A stretch of DNA of 64,000 bases from Tolypeutes matacus (lineage: Eukaryota > Chordata > Mammalia > Cingulata > Chlamyphoridae): NCBI GenBank assembly GCA_026826555.1, contig JAKSZT010054304.1, forward strand, positions 36,734,683-36,798,682, written 5' to 3'. Numbering within the stretch: the first letter of the stretch is position 1; every line of letters starts with the position of its first letter. The notes under the pieces are model-generated. The model had not been told where the DNA came from. It made no database searches and saw nothing but the letters and a program-made list of their open reading frames with translations. Position numbers and translations under genes: made by a program. Positions 23,066 through 34,399 of this stretch are shown piece by piece.

Positions 23066-23080
23066 AAAATGCCATAACTA
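23066..23080 (+). repeat. Target-site duplication, left copy
   Basis: AAAATGCCATAACTA here and AAAATGTCATAACTA at 27281-27295 differ at one of 15 positions. They bracket the L1 at 23081-27280 exactly at its 5' start and A-rich 3' end, which defines the insertion. Confidence 0.85.
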
Positions 23081-24495
23081 GGACAACCAGAAAGATGGTA
23101 GCAGAGTAAAGCTCCTAGAATCAGCTCCTGCTGCGGGGCATTCGGTGATCACCCGGAACTATCTAGAGCACTTGTTTGGGGGCTCCAGGAGACCAGAATA
23201 ACATCCTGTAACAGCCTTGGAAGAATAGAAGGAGGAAACTGCCCATCTGCAGACTTCTCTTTTAAGTAGAGCACTCCACGCCATGGAGGCCAGTGCCCAT
23301 CCTCCACTGGAGGCACAAGCTTCCTCGGGATCTGTTCCACAGCTGGAATTGGAAGCTCCACTTCCCGAAAACAGGGGAGGAAGAGACAATTGGGCACCAA
23401 CTTCAGCTACTGATTATTAAATTCAGTGGCATAAAGTATAATCTCCAAAACAGCTAAAGTTGGAACCTGTCCAAATTAGAAAGAGGCCAGTAGCTGCCAT
23501 CTTAACTCTGCTCTTGACACAAGGGGAAGCGGGGCTGACTGCAAATCACAGTGCTGGTAAGGACTGGCTTCTTTCCATCTAGGTCAGATTGCAGCTGTAG
23601 CCTAAGCCCCAGGCCCATCTCGGGGAAGGAGGACGCTGGGGGGAAATTACAGGCCATACCATGGAGGCCAGTGATCATCCTACTTTGGCAGCGCAAGCCA
23701 CCCCAGGAGCTATTCTGTGGCAGGAATTGGAAGCTCCATATCCTGAAAACAGGGAAGGGAGAGATGGTTAACCACCAATTTTAGCTGCTAATTAGTAAAT
23801 TCAGCTGGCTACGGTAGAACCCTAAGAGCAGCTAATGTTTGAGCCTGTCCAAGTCAGAAGGAGGCCAGTAGCCACCATTTTGACTTCACACCCAGCATGA
23901 AGGGAAGCCAGGCTGACTTAAAATCACAGTGACAGTAGAGACCGGTTTCTTTCACCCAGATTGACCTGCAGCCCTAGCCTAGGCTTCAGTCCCACCTCTA
24001 GCAGGGAGGAAGATTGTGGGACCTGCACCATCTTATCCAGGTAAATGCAGGTATATTTAGCTGGCACAGACTGAAAAATTGGAAGTCTACCAAGGCAACT
24101 GTGGTCATCTTAGAACTGCACTGCATAGGTTGCTGCCCACAACTGCAGCTCCATCCCCACCCCAGGCAGGGGAGAAAAGGGAAGGAAGCTTCATCAGACT
24201 CTGGGCAACTACAGTCTAGGCCTGCATGAGTTATTCCACACAGCTGTGACTCTATCCCTACCCCTGGCAAAGGAGAAAGTTGGGAGAAGCTTCATTGGTC
24301 CCTGGGGCAATGAGGGCAGCTTGAGCCTCCACAATCTATAGCACCAACTACATCGTTGACTCCTACTACACAAACAGCAAGGAAGAAAGGGCAGGAAGCC
24401 CCTAAACTAAAGAGAAAATATGCACTCAGAATAGATACTCTAGTAAGTTAGATGCCAAGACACCAACAGAAAATTACAATCCACACCAAGAAACA
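23081..24495 (+). promoter_or_regulatory. L1 5' UTR / internal promoter with tandem units
   Basis: L1 5' UTRs carry the internal RNA polymerase II promoter. Here the sequence from 23281 (CCATGGAGGCCAGTG) recurs from 23659 with the same words in the same order for about 370 bp, giving a unit of 378 bp. A second, shorter duplication of about 100 bp lies at about 24130-24320 (CTGCAGCTCCATCCCCACCC / CTGTGACTCTATCCCTACCC, each followed by GAAGCTTCAT). The region is less AT-rich than its surroundings. Short minus-strand frames over it have no domains. Confidence 0.75.
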
Positions 24496-24499
24496 GGAA

Positions 24500-25505
24500 G
24501 ATATGGCCTAGTTAAAGGAACAAGATAAGCCTCCAGATATCATAAAGGAGTTGAGACAACTAATCATAGATGTTCAAACAAATCTCCTTAATAAAATCAA
24601 TGAGATGGCTAAAGAAATTAAAGATATTAAGAAGACATTGGATGAGCACAAAGAAGAATTTGAAAGCATATATAGAAAAATAGCAAATCTTATGGGAATT
24701 AAAGGTGCAATAAATGAAATTTAAAATATACTGGAACCATATAATAGACTTGAGGATGCAGAAGAAAGGATTGGTGAGTTTGAAGAAATGGCCTCTAAAA
24801 GTGAACATACAAAAGAACAGATGAAGAAAAGATTGGAAAAACTTGAACAAGATCTCAGGGAACTAAATGACAGCAAGAGACATGCAAACATACATGTCAC
24901 GGGTGTCCTGGAAGGAGAAGAGAAGGGAAAAGGGGCAGAAGTAATATTTGAAGAAATAATGGTAGAAAATTTCCGAACACTATTGAAGAACATAGATATT
25001 CATATACAAGAAGCATGATGTACTCCCATCTGAAAAAATCTGAATAGACCAACTCCAAGACACACAATAGTTGGAATGTCAAATGCCAAAGACAATAAAA
25101 GAATTCTGAGAGCAGGAAAAGAAAAGCAATGCATAACATATAAAAGGTACCCAATAAGATTAAGTGGTGATTTCTCACCAGAAACCATGGAGGCAAGAAG
25201 ACAGTGGTATGATATATTTAAGATACTACAAGAGAAAAACTTCCAGCCAAGAACCATATATCCAGCAAGATTGCCTTTCAAAAATGAAAGTGAGTTTAGA
25301 ATATTCACAGATAAACAGAAACTGAGAGAGTTTGTAACCAAGAGAACTGTTTTGTAGGAAATACGAAGGGATGTGCTACAGCCTGGAAAGAAAAGACAGG
25401 TGAGAGAGGCCTGGAAGAGAGTCTAGAAATGAAGATTATATCAATAAAAGTAATTAAAAGTGCCAAAAGAGTGGTGAAAATAAAATGTGACAGATAAAAC
25501 CCAAA
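24500..25505 (+). pseudogene. L1 ORF1 remnant
   Basis: Encodes a broken ORF1p-like RNA chaperone. 24560-24780 has the heptad-like Lys/Glu-rich coiled coil; 24788-25018 continues it as KMEQDLRELNDSKRHANIH-type sequence into the RRM domain (HVTGVLEGEEKG); 25076-25357 is the C-terminal domain, with QPRTIYPARLPF and FTDKQKLREF as in other L1s. A TAA inside 24720-24725 and a frame change near 25019-25075 break it. The remaining length matches the normal ORF1 of about 300-350 codons. Confidence 0.88.
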
Positions 25506-25529
25506 CTCAGGAATAATCTTAGCCAATTA

Positions 25530-26215
25530 TGTAAAACACTTGTATTCAGAAAATTACAACTCATTGTTAAAGAAAACTTTTAAAAAGACCTAAATAATTG
25601 GAAGAATATTCTATGCTCATGGATTGAAAGACTAAATATCACTAAGACGTCAATTCTACTCAAATTGATGTACAGATTCAATGCAATCCTGATAAAAATT
25701 CAACCAATGTATTTTAAATAAATGGAACACATTATTATCAAATTTATTTGGAAGGGTAAGGGGTCCTGAATATACAGAAACATCTTAAAAAGTAAAAGTA
25801 AAGTTGGAAGATTCTCATTTCTGGACTTTAAATTGTATTACCTAGCTACAATGGTAAAAACAGCATGGTACATAGATCAATGGAACCGAATTGATGGTTA
25901 AAAAACAGACCCTTACATGAATGGCTAAGTGATTTTTAAGTGTCCTGTCAAACCCACCCAGTTCAGGCAGAACAGTCATTCAACAAATGGTGCTGAGAAA
26001 ACTGGATATTCATAGTAAAAGAAAGAAAGAGGACCCCTATCTCACACCTTATACAAAAATTAACTCAAAATGAATCAAAAACTTAAATATAAAAGCAAGA
26101 ACCATATCTGCCATTATCAACACAGTACATAAAGCTTCTAGAAGAAAATCTAGGAAAATACCTTCAAGACCTGGTGGTAGGTGGTGGATTCTTAAAGGAG
26201 ATAAGAGAAGGACTG
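25530..26215 (+). pseudogene. L1 ORF2 C-terminal remnant, joined by deletion to ORF1
   Basis: Starts at TTGTATTCAGAAAATTACAACTC, which in L1 lies after the RT core, and runs through the words for the thumb and C-terminal region (TTCATGGATTGAAAGACTAA, ATCAATGGAACCGAATTGA, CCTTCAAGACCTGGTGGTAGG). The endonuclease, RT catalytic core and the Cys-rich C-terminus are missing. Reading frame is lost. Confidence 0.8.
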
Positions 26216-26803
26216 AGATGGACTACTGAGATTTAATGTATGTAGAAGTTTTAATTAGCTTTACTGTAAAAGTATGGAAATGTACAGAGTTGATGGTAAC
26301 ACATTTTAGTGAGTAACAGCTGGTTTATAAATGGGGATGTGGCTGAAAATGGTAGTCTAGGGATGCAAATGCCAATTGACAGAAAGCCAGAGAATAATCT
26401 AGGGACTGAATAGCCCAGTAAACCCAGAGGTGGATGAGAATAGTGGTTGATGGTATAGATGCAAGAGCGCCCTTTCTGAGTTAGAGCAGATATGGTGGGA
26501 ATGTGAAGAAGCATGGGAAAAATACATCTGGAGTGACCTATGGACTGTGGTTAACAATAATAATGTAGTATTTTGTATCTATGCCAAAGATGTACTGTGC
26601 TGATAATGGCAGAGTATGGAAAATGTGTGCAAAATGTACGCTGTGGACCTGGTAATAATTGGATGATATTATCCCATAATCTATAACAAATATTCCACCA
26701 TGGTGTGGTTTGTTGATAGAGGGGTGTTGTATGGGAATTCTACATATGTGCATGATCGTTTTGTAAGTTTACAACTTCTGTCATAAAAATATATTTAGAA
26801 AAA

Positions 26804-27280
26804 AATAATAGGGTGAGTTGGGGAAAAAACACACCAAATGTAAGATAAGGATTATAATTAGCAGTAAGAGTTTGACAATATTCTTTCATAATTTGTAACA
26901 AATGTCTCATGACAATGCAAGGTGTTGGTGGAGGGTTGATGTATGGGACCCCTGTATGATGTTATGAATGTTTGCTTTGTAAGTTCACAACTTTTACTAT
27001 ACACTTATAGATTATTTATGTTCATGTATAAATGATATAAAAAATAATAATAATAGGGTGGATTGGGGGAAAATATTTTGTTTAGTAGTAATACTTTGAG
27101 GATGCTCTTTAATCATTAGTTAAAAATGTTTATCAACAATGCAAGGTATTTGTGGTAGGGTGAGGTATGAGAGCCCTGTATGATGTTACGTATGTTTGTT
27201 TTATAAGTTCACAACTATTGCTATACACTTATTGTTTATATATGTTCATGTATGAGTGATATACCTCTATAAATTTTAAA
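26804..27280 (+). repeat. Tandem L1 3' tail units, about 245 bp
   Basis: The words AATAATAGGGTG-GTTGGGG, ACAATGCAAGGT, GTATG-G-CCCTGTATGATGTTA and TATACACTTAT-G-TTATATATGTTCATG occur once from 26804 and again from 27049 in the same order. A more diverged earlier copy may cover 26560-26803. Tandem growth of the 3' UTR end, perhaps by template slippage during reverse transcription or later unequal exchange. Confidence 0.7.
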
Positions 27281-27295
27281 AAAATGTCATAACTA
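27281..27295 (+). repeat. Target-site duplication, right copy
   Basis: AAAATGTCATAACTA, matching 23066-23080 with one difference; closes the L1 at 23081-27280. Confidence 0.85.
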
Positions 27296-27337
27296 ACTTA
27301 TTCTGTATCTCTCATGGTGTTGTGTTTGCTCACATGA

Positions 27338-30300
27338 TTTTTTTAATTAAAGAAGTTGTGAGTTTACAAAACAATCATGAATAATTATACAGGATTCCCA
27401 TACACCATCCCACCACTAATACCTTGCATTATTGTGGAATATTTGTTACAATTGATAAAAGAACATTAAAATATTACACTAACTATAGTCTATAGTTTAT
27501 ATTAGGTATATTTTCCCATAAACCACCCTTTTATTAATATGTTTTATTAGTATTATGTATTTGTTATAGTTCATGAAAGAACATTCTCATATTTGTACTA
27601 TTATCCATAGTCCATCATCCACCACAGAGTTCACTGTTATACAATTTCATGCCTTGTACAACACATCCAAAGTGTACGCCCAGTGGCTCTCAGTTTTATC
27701 CCAGAGTTGTGCTGTCATCACCTTCATCAATTTCAGAACTTTTTCATTACTCAAAAAAGAAAAATCCCATACCCTTTGTACCCCTCGATTGTTGACCCTT
27801 TACATTAATATAGTATCTTTGCTGCCATTGATGCAAAAATATTACAAAAGAACTGTTAACTATAGTCCATAATTTACATTAGTTGTATTTTCCCATATAT
27901 CGCCACATTCTTAACATCTTTTAATAGTGACATACATTTGTTCTGGTTCTTAAAAGAACATTCTCTTTTTGTAATAATAACTTTATTTTTAAAAGAGGTC
28001 TAGATTTACATTTAGGAAAAATTACACCAAAAGTATAGAGAATTCTCAGATAACCCCTCCCCACACCACATACATAGTTACCCCTGTTATTAATATCTTA
28101 TGTTAGTGTGATATATTTGTTACAATTGATGAACCAATATTGAAGCATTACTACTAACCAAAGTCTGTAGTTTACATTATGGTTTACACTTTGTGCTGAA
28201 ATGTTTTATAGGCTTTGACAAATGTATCATGTCGTGTCTGTCATTGCAGTATCATATTGAACAATTTCATTGCCCTAAATATGCCCTGTGTTCCACCTAT
28301 TAATTCCTCCCCCTCCCTTTTGAACCCCTTGCAAACATTATCTTTATATCAATATTACAAGTTCTTCCATTAATGCAAGACAATAACTACAATAACATTA
28401 AATCTACTTTGGTCCATGCTTACACTCCCCCCTTATGTTTGTTCATTCTTCAATCTTGAGGGATTTGAGATGTTGTCATTCTGACTGTTTCAGGCTGAGA
28501 GGGGAATTAGATACTATGGGACAGATGGAAGGAATTGTTTTGCCTGCAGTTGTAGATGCTCCTTGTTTTGTTTTGTTGTTGTTTTTTGGGGGGAGGGGAC
28601 GGGGAGATGGGAGTTGTTCGTCATAATTGTTTTGTTGGCTGTTGAGAGCAAGCCCAAAGAATTGAGAACAAAAGTTCTCTGCTGGGATTCATGGCTAAAC
28701 CGGCATATAAATAATCCAAAGATTTAAGTCTCTGAGAAATATACTTAACCAGTACATTGAAAATTACAGATTCAAATAAAATGTGTAGAAGTATCATTTG
28801 TAAGGGAATTGTAAATTAGTATAACTATGTTATATTGCAGAAATAGATTATCATATATTCCCAAATAGGGCCCGCCAAGGGGGTGCTAATTTCATGAGGC
28901 TGTGACCCTTGCCTCTGGTGTCCAGATGTCCCTAGAGCCCTCGGGAGCATTCTTGTTTGAAGCATCATTTACTGTGGCAGTTAGTGAAATCTGCCTGAGA
29001 CCTGCATAAGTATAACCTCTGGAATGACCACATGACTGACTTTGAAATCTATTAGCTATAAAAACTCTTTTTTATTTAATGTTTCCACCTTTTGCTCAAG
29101 GTCTTTTTCCAAATGCATTGCGGGTTGGTGCTCGGTAATAATTTCTCAGTGCAGGGAGGCTCATCCCCAGGAGTTAGGTCCCATGTCAGGGGAAGATAAT
29201 GTGTTTATTTGCTGAGTTTGGCTTAGAGAGAGGCCACATTTGAGTAACAAGGAGGTTTTCAAGAGGTAACTCTTAGGCATTAATTATAATTAAGCTAAAT
29301 TTCATTTTTACAGGAATGAGGTTCATATGTACAAGCACTAAGATCTAGGGCTTGGCACATAAACCAGTTTTCTTTTCTTAGGCACAACTTATGTATTTCA
29401 GAGATTTTTGCCATTTTATTTGAGAAAGTAGCAAGGCTTCCCCAGGATGAAAATTTAGTATTTTGTTAGCTACTATGTGGGCCTCTGAGAAAACATACAT
29501 ATTGCAACATGAATACATTCATATCCCATAGAAGTTTGTTTTAGGTGCATTTTCCCCATATATCACCCCACAGTCAGCATCCTGTAATAGTTACATGGCT
29601 GTGCTTTAGATTCTGAAAGAACATTCTTATATTTGTATTCTTAATCACAATCTTCAGGCACCCCAATGTTCGCTAAGTTATACAGTGATCATTTTATCTG
29701 CTATCTTTCCTTCGAGCATCATGGATGGCCACTAACTTCCCCTTTCAACTGTAACTACGCTCACACTTCAGAGCTGTTAATTACACTCCTATCACTCCAC
29801 TGCCATCACCTCTGTCCATTTCCAAACATACAGTCAACCTAATTATAAATTCTGCACACATTAAGCATCAGCTCACCAAACTCTATTCCCCTTCATTTGT
29901 TCTACTTCATAAGAGAACATTCTTGTATTTATAGCATTAACCACAATCCTCATAAACCACCAAGTTCACAATGTTATACATTACCAAGATTATCCAACCT
30001 TCTTTTAATTGACATTTATCTCCCTAATGTACCTCTTTCAACGACAATCATATTTATAAATCATCAGTGTTAATTATACTCACTATAATGTGTTACCATC
30101 AACTCTATCCATTTCCAAACATTTACAATCAACCTTATTATTATTTTTTTTTACAATACACATAGCTCCCCTTCTCAACCTTCATTCTATTGCCTAGTAA
30201 CCTATGCTTTAGATTTTAACTCCATGTGTTTTCTCATCATATTTACTTCATGTTAGTGAGACCATACAATATTTGTCTTTTTGTGTCTGGCTTTATTCAC
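27338..30300 (-). repeat. L1 3' UTR with repeated blocks
   Basis: The block GAAAGAACATTCT-ATATTTGTA recurs near 27575, 29612 and 29908 (about 296 bp between the last two), and the block TTACAATTGAT-AA recurs near 27448 and 28117. Minus-strand equivalents of these words are in the tandem tail at 26560-27280. In the middle, 28600-29440 aligns with the minus-strand module at 50640-51350 (for example CTCCTTGTTTTG and GGAGTTAGGTCCCATG). 28561-28603 is a T/G-rich low-complexity run. Confidence 0.65.
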
Positions 30301-33300
30301 TCAACATAATGTCCTCAAGATTCATCCATATTGTCACATGCATCTTGATTTCATTTCTTCTTACAACTGAATAGTATTCCATTGTATGTATGTACCATAC
30401 ATTTTGTCTATCTAATCATCGATTGAAGCACACTTGGATTGTTTCTATCTTTTGGCCATTGTGAATAATGCCACTATGATTTTCAGTGGGCAAATGTCAG
30501 TTCGTATCCCTCCTTTCAATTCTGCTGAATACATTCCTGGTAAGGGGATTGTAGGATCATATGTCAGTTCTATATTTAGTATCCTGAGGAACCGCCAAAC
30601 TGCATTCCACAAATGCTGCACTATTCTATATTCCCACCAACAGTGAAGGAATGTTCTTAATTCACCACATCCCCTGCAGCACATGCAGTTTCCTATTTTC
30701 TTTGTTGTATTTTTTTTAATAATGGCCATTCTATAAGGTATGTAATGATATCTCATTGTTGTTTTGATTTTCATTTTCTTAATAGCTAGTGATACTGAAC
30801 ATCTTTTCATCTGCTTTTTGGCCGTTTGTATTTCCTTTTTGGAAAAACGTCTATTCAGGTCTTTTGCCCATTTTGTCATTGGTTTGCTTGTCTTTTTATC
30901 ATTTAGTTTTATGATCTTTTCATAAATATAGAAAGGAAACCTTTGTGAAATAAGTAGATTCCAAATATTTTCTCCTATTGAGTAGGCTGCCTTTTTACCT
31001 TCTTGAAAAGTCTTTTGAAGTCCAAAAGTGCTTAATTTTGATGACATCTCACATTTTTCTATTTTTTCTTACATTGCCTGTGCTTTGGTTGTAAAGTTTA
31101 AGAAACCACTACCTACCACAAGATATTGAAGATGTTTCTCTAGATTTTCTTCTAGGAGTTTTATGGTTTTAGCTTTTATATTTAGGTATTTGATCCAATT
31201 TTGAGTTAATTTTTGTATAAGTTGTGAGAAAGGTTCCTCTTTCTTTCTTTTGATATGGATATACAGTTCTCCCAGCAACATTTGTTGAGTAGACTGTCCT
31301 GACCTAGCTGAGTGGACAGGACATGACAGTCTTGTAAAATTCACTGGACCATAAATGTGAAGGTATATTTCTGAACTCTCAATTCAGTTCCATTAGTTAA
31401 TATGTCTATCTTTAGGTCAGTACCATGCTATTTTTACCACTGTAACTAAGTAATATACTTTAATGCTAGAAAGTGATAGTCCTCCATCTTCATTATTTTT
31501 AAAGATATTTTTTGGCTATCTGAAGCCCCTTACACTTCCAAATGAATTTGATAATTGGCTTTTCCATTTCTGTAAAAAAAAAAAAAAGGAAAGAAAAGAA
31601 AAAGAGCTGTTGAAATTTTTATCAGAACTGCCTTTAAATCAATTTGGGTAGAATTGAAATCTTAACAATATTTTATCTTCCAGTCCATGAGCATGGATTG
31701 TCCTTCTATTTATTTAGGTGTTCTTTGATTTCTTTTAACAATGTTTTGTAGTTTTCTGAGTACAGGTCCTTTATGTCCTTGTTTAAGTATATTCTTAAAT
31801 ATTTGTTTCCTTTAGTCACTATTGTAAATGGATTTTTTTCCCTGAACTTCCTCCTCAGGTTGCTCATTACAAGTTTATAGAAACACTACTGATTTTTGCA
31901 TATTAATCTTGTGTCCTGCCAGTTTGCTTAAGTTGATTATTAGTTCTAGAAGCTTTGTTTTGATTTTTCATAGCTATCTAGGCATAGGATCATATCATTT
32001 GTAAATAGCAAAAGTTTTACTTCTTCCTTTCCAATTTGGGTGTCTTTTATTTCTTTTTCCTGCCTAACTGATCTAGCCAGAGCTTCTAGTGCAATATTAA
32101 ATAACAGTGGTGACAGCGGGCATCCTCATCTTGTTCTTGATCTCATCAAAAAAGCTTTAAGTCTTTCACCATTGACTACAATGCTAGCTGTGGGATTTTT
32201 ATATATGACCTTTATAATGTTGAGAATGTTTTCTTGTTTTTTATCAAGAAAAGATATTGCACTTTGTCAAATGCTTTTTCTGCATTAATCAAAAGGATCA
32301 TGGGATTTTTCTTCTTCAATTTATTAATGTAGTATATTACACTGATTGATTTTCTTGTGTTGAACCATGCTTGTATACCTGAGATAAAACCAACTTGATC
32401 ATTCTTTTAATGTGTTGCTAGATTTGATTATCAAATATTTTGTTGAGGATTTTTGCATCTATATTCATTAGAGAAATTGATCTGTAATTTTCTTTTTCAG
32501 TAGTATCTTTATCTGGCTTTGATATTAGGGTGATGTTGGTTTCATAGAATGAGTTTGGTAGTATTACCTCGTGGTCAATTTTTTGGAACCATTTGAACAA
32601 GACTGGTTTTAAATCTTCTTTGAATGATTGGAAGAATTCACCAGTGAAGTGATCTGCTCCTAAGCTTTTCATATTTCAGAAGATATTGAAGATTATTTCA
32701 ATCTCTTTACTTGTGATTGGTTTGTTGATGTCTTCTATTTCTTCTAAGGTCAGTGAAGGTTGTTTGTGTTTTTCTAGGAATTTGTCTACATTATCTAATT
32801 TGTTTGTGGACAGTGGTTCATAGTATTCTTTTATGATCTCTTTTATTTCTTTGGGTTCAGTAGTAATTTCCCCCTCTAATTTCTGATTTTATTTTCATTT
32901 TCTCACTTTTATTTTTGTCAGTATAACTAAGGCTTTGTCAATTTTGTAGATCTCAAAAATCAACTTTTGGCTTTGTTGATTCTACTGATTTTGGTTGTGA
33001 TTGTTGTTCTCAAAATCATTCACTTCTCGTCTAATCTTTGTTATTAGTTTCCTTATGCTTGCTTTGTGATTAGTTTTCTGTTCTTTTTCTTGATCTTCCA
33101 AGTGTGTACTTAGTTATTTGATTTTAGTTCACTCTGCCTTTTTAATGTAGGCATTTGGAGCTATAAATTTCCCTCTCAACACTGACTTTCTGCATCATAT
33201 AAGTTTTGGTATGTTGTGTTCTCATTTTCATTTATCTTGATATACTCACTGGTTTCTCTTAAAATTTCTTCTTTGACACACTAGCTGTTTAAGAGTGTGT

Positions 33301-34110
33301 TATTTAACCTATATATATATATTTGCATTTTCCATCCTCAGCCTGTTATTGATTTCCAGCTTCATTCCATTATGATCAGACAAAATGCTTTGTATAATTT
33401 TAATCTTTATAAATTGATTAAAACCTGTTTTATGATCCAACATGTGGTCTCTCTGGGAGAATGATCCAGGAACACTTGAGAAGAATGTACATCCTGCTGT
33501 TTTAGGGTACATTGTTCTGTATATGACTGTTCGGTCTAGTTCATTTATCAAGTAGTTAAATTTCTCTATTTCCTTATTTATCTTCTGTCTAGATGCTCAA
33601 TATATTGATGTTAGCAGTATATTGAAGTCTACAACTATTATTGTAGAAATATCTATTTATCCCTTCAGTTTTGCCAGCATTTGCCTCATGTATTTTGAGG
33701 TCCCCTTGTTAGGTGCATGGATACCTATGATTGTTATTTCTTCTTGGGATTTGTCTCTTTTATTAATATATAATTTCATTCTTTGTCTTTGTTAACAGCT
33801 TTGCATTTGAAATCTATTTACTCTGATATTAATATAGCTACCTCAGCTTTTTTTGTTTATTTTGTTTGGTTATTGTATGCATGGAATATCTTTTTCCAGT
33901 TTTTCACTTTCAAATTATTTGTATCCTTAGTTCTAAGGTGAGATACTCTTTTAGATAGCATATATATGGCCTATTTTTTGAATCCATCTCTCCAGTCTGT
34001 GTTTTTTGAATGAATAGTTTAATATATTTGCATTTAATGTTTTTACTGGAAACTCAGTACTTATTTCACTCATTTTGTCTTTTGTCTTTTATGTCAAGTC
34101 TTATTCACTA
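30300..34110 (-). pseudogene. L1 ORF2 remnant
   Basis: Minus-strand order: endonuclease about 34110-33300, RT about 32700-31900, C-terminus about 31050-30300. The longest open piece, 200 codons at 31047-30445, holds the conserved end of ORF2 with [28 protein letters not shown] and YDPTIPLPGMY. 32672-32418 holds the RT entry motif region ([20 protein letters not shown]). At 32016-31984 the catalytic box reads FTND where active L1 has F/YADD, so the enzyme would be inactive even apart from the many stops. Better preserved than the ORF2 at 1900-5650. Confidence 0.9.
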
Positions 34111-34399
34111 CTCTTTTTACATTTTTAATTTCTTTCACTGCTTATTTTCATTTCTAGACTCTTCTCCAAGCCTTTTTCACCTGTCTTTCCTTTCAGACTG
34201 CAGACTGAGTCTTTGGAATCTGAAAAGTCAAAATGCAAAAAGAAATCACTTGGCTTGATAATTCTATCTATCCTCCATTTACCCCACCACCTGCAGTAAA
34301 AATACCTAAAAAGAAGTAGTGAAGGAGGGATTAAAAAGGACAGAGAATTCAGAAAAGTATTAATGTGGACCATAGATTCTGGCTGCTAGAGTTGAATAC

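Larger units (their letters stand above)
23081..27280 (+). mobile_element. LINE-1, plus strand: intact ends, large internal deletion
   Basis: The element begins GGACAACCAGAAAGATGG, a typical L1 5' start that includes the AGATGG word bound by YY1 in human L1. A 1.4-kb 5' UTR with tandem units follows, then ORF1 (about 24500-25505). At about 25510-25545 the sequence jumps into the middle of ORF2, so roughly 3 kb with the endonuclease and most of the RT is missing. A second jump near 26190-26230 leads into the 3' UTR. It ends in two tandem copies of a 3' tail unit. A 15-bp target duplication flanks it. Length is 4.2 kb against about 6-7 kb expected. It sits tail to tail with the L1 at 27338-34207. 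Confidence 0.9.
27338..34207 (-). mobile_element. LINE-1, minus strand, truncated at the ORF1/ORF2 boundary
   Basis: Reading down from 34207: ORF2 (about 34110-30300), then an unusually long 3' UTR of about 3 kb (30300-27338) ending in a poly(T) at 27338-27344. The 3' UTR contains the module shared with 50015-51400 and 60543-61797 at about 28600-29440 and tandem blocks on both sides of it. The 5' end breaks at CAGACTGCAG (about 34207), just after the start of ORF2, so ORF1 and the promoter are absent. Flanking duplication was not found. The 3' end faces that of the plus-strand L1 at 23081-27280 with only about 60 bp between. A second, separate insertion within 27338-28400 is possible. Confidence 0.82.

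Noticed and set aside
27338..30300. Repeated blocks with regular spacing considered as a CRISPR-like array
   Set aside because: Units are about 300 bp, diverged and part of an L1 3' UTR in a mammalian genome.
30445..31047. 200-codon minus-strand frame, the longest in the window
   Set aside because: It is the C-terminal end of a decayed L1 ORF2 ([15 protein letters not shown]), not a host gene.
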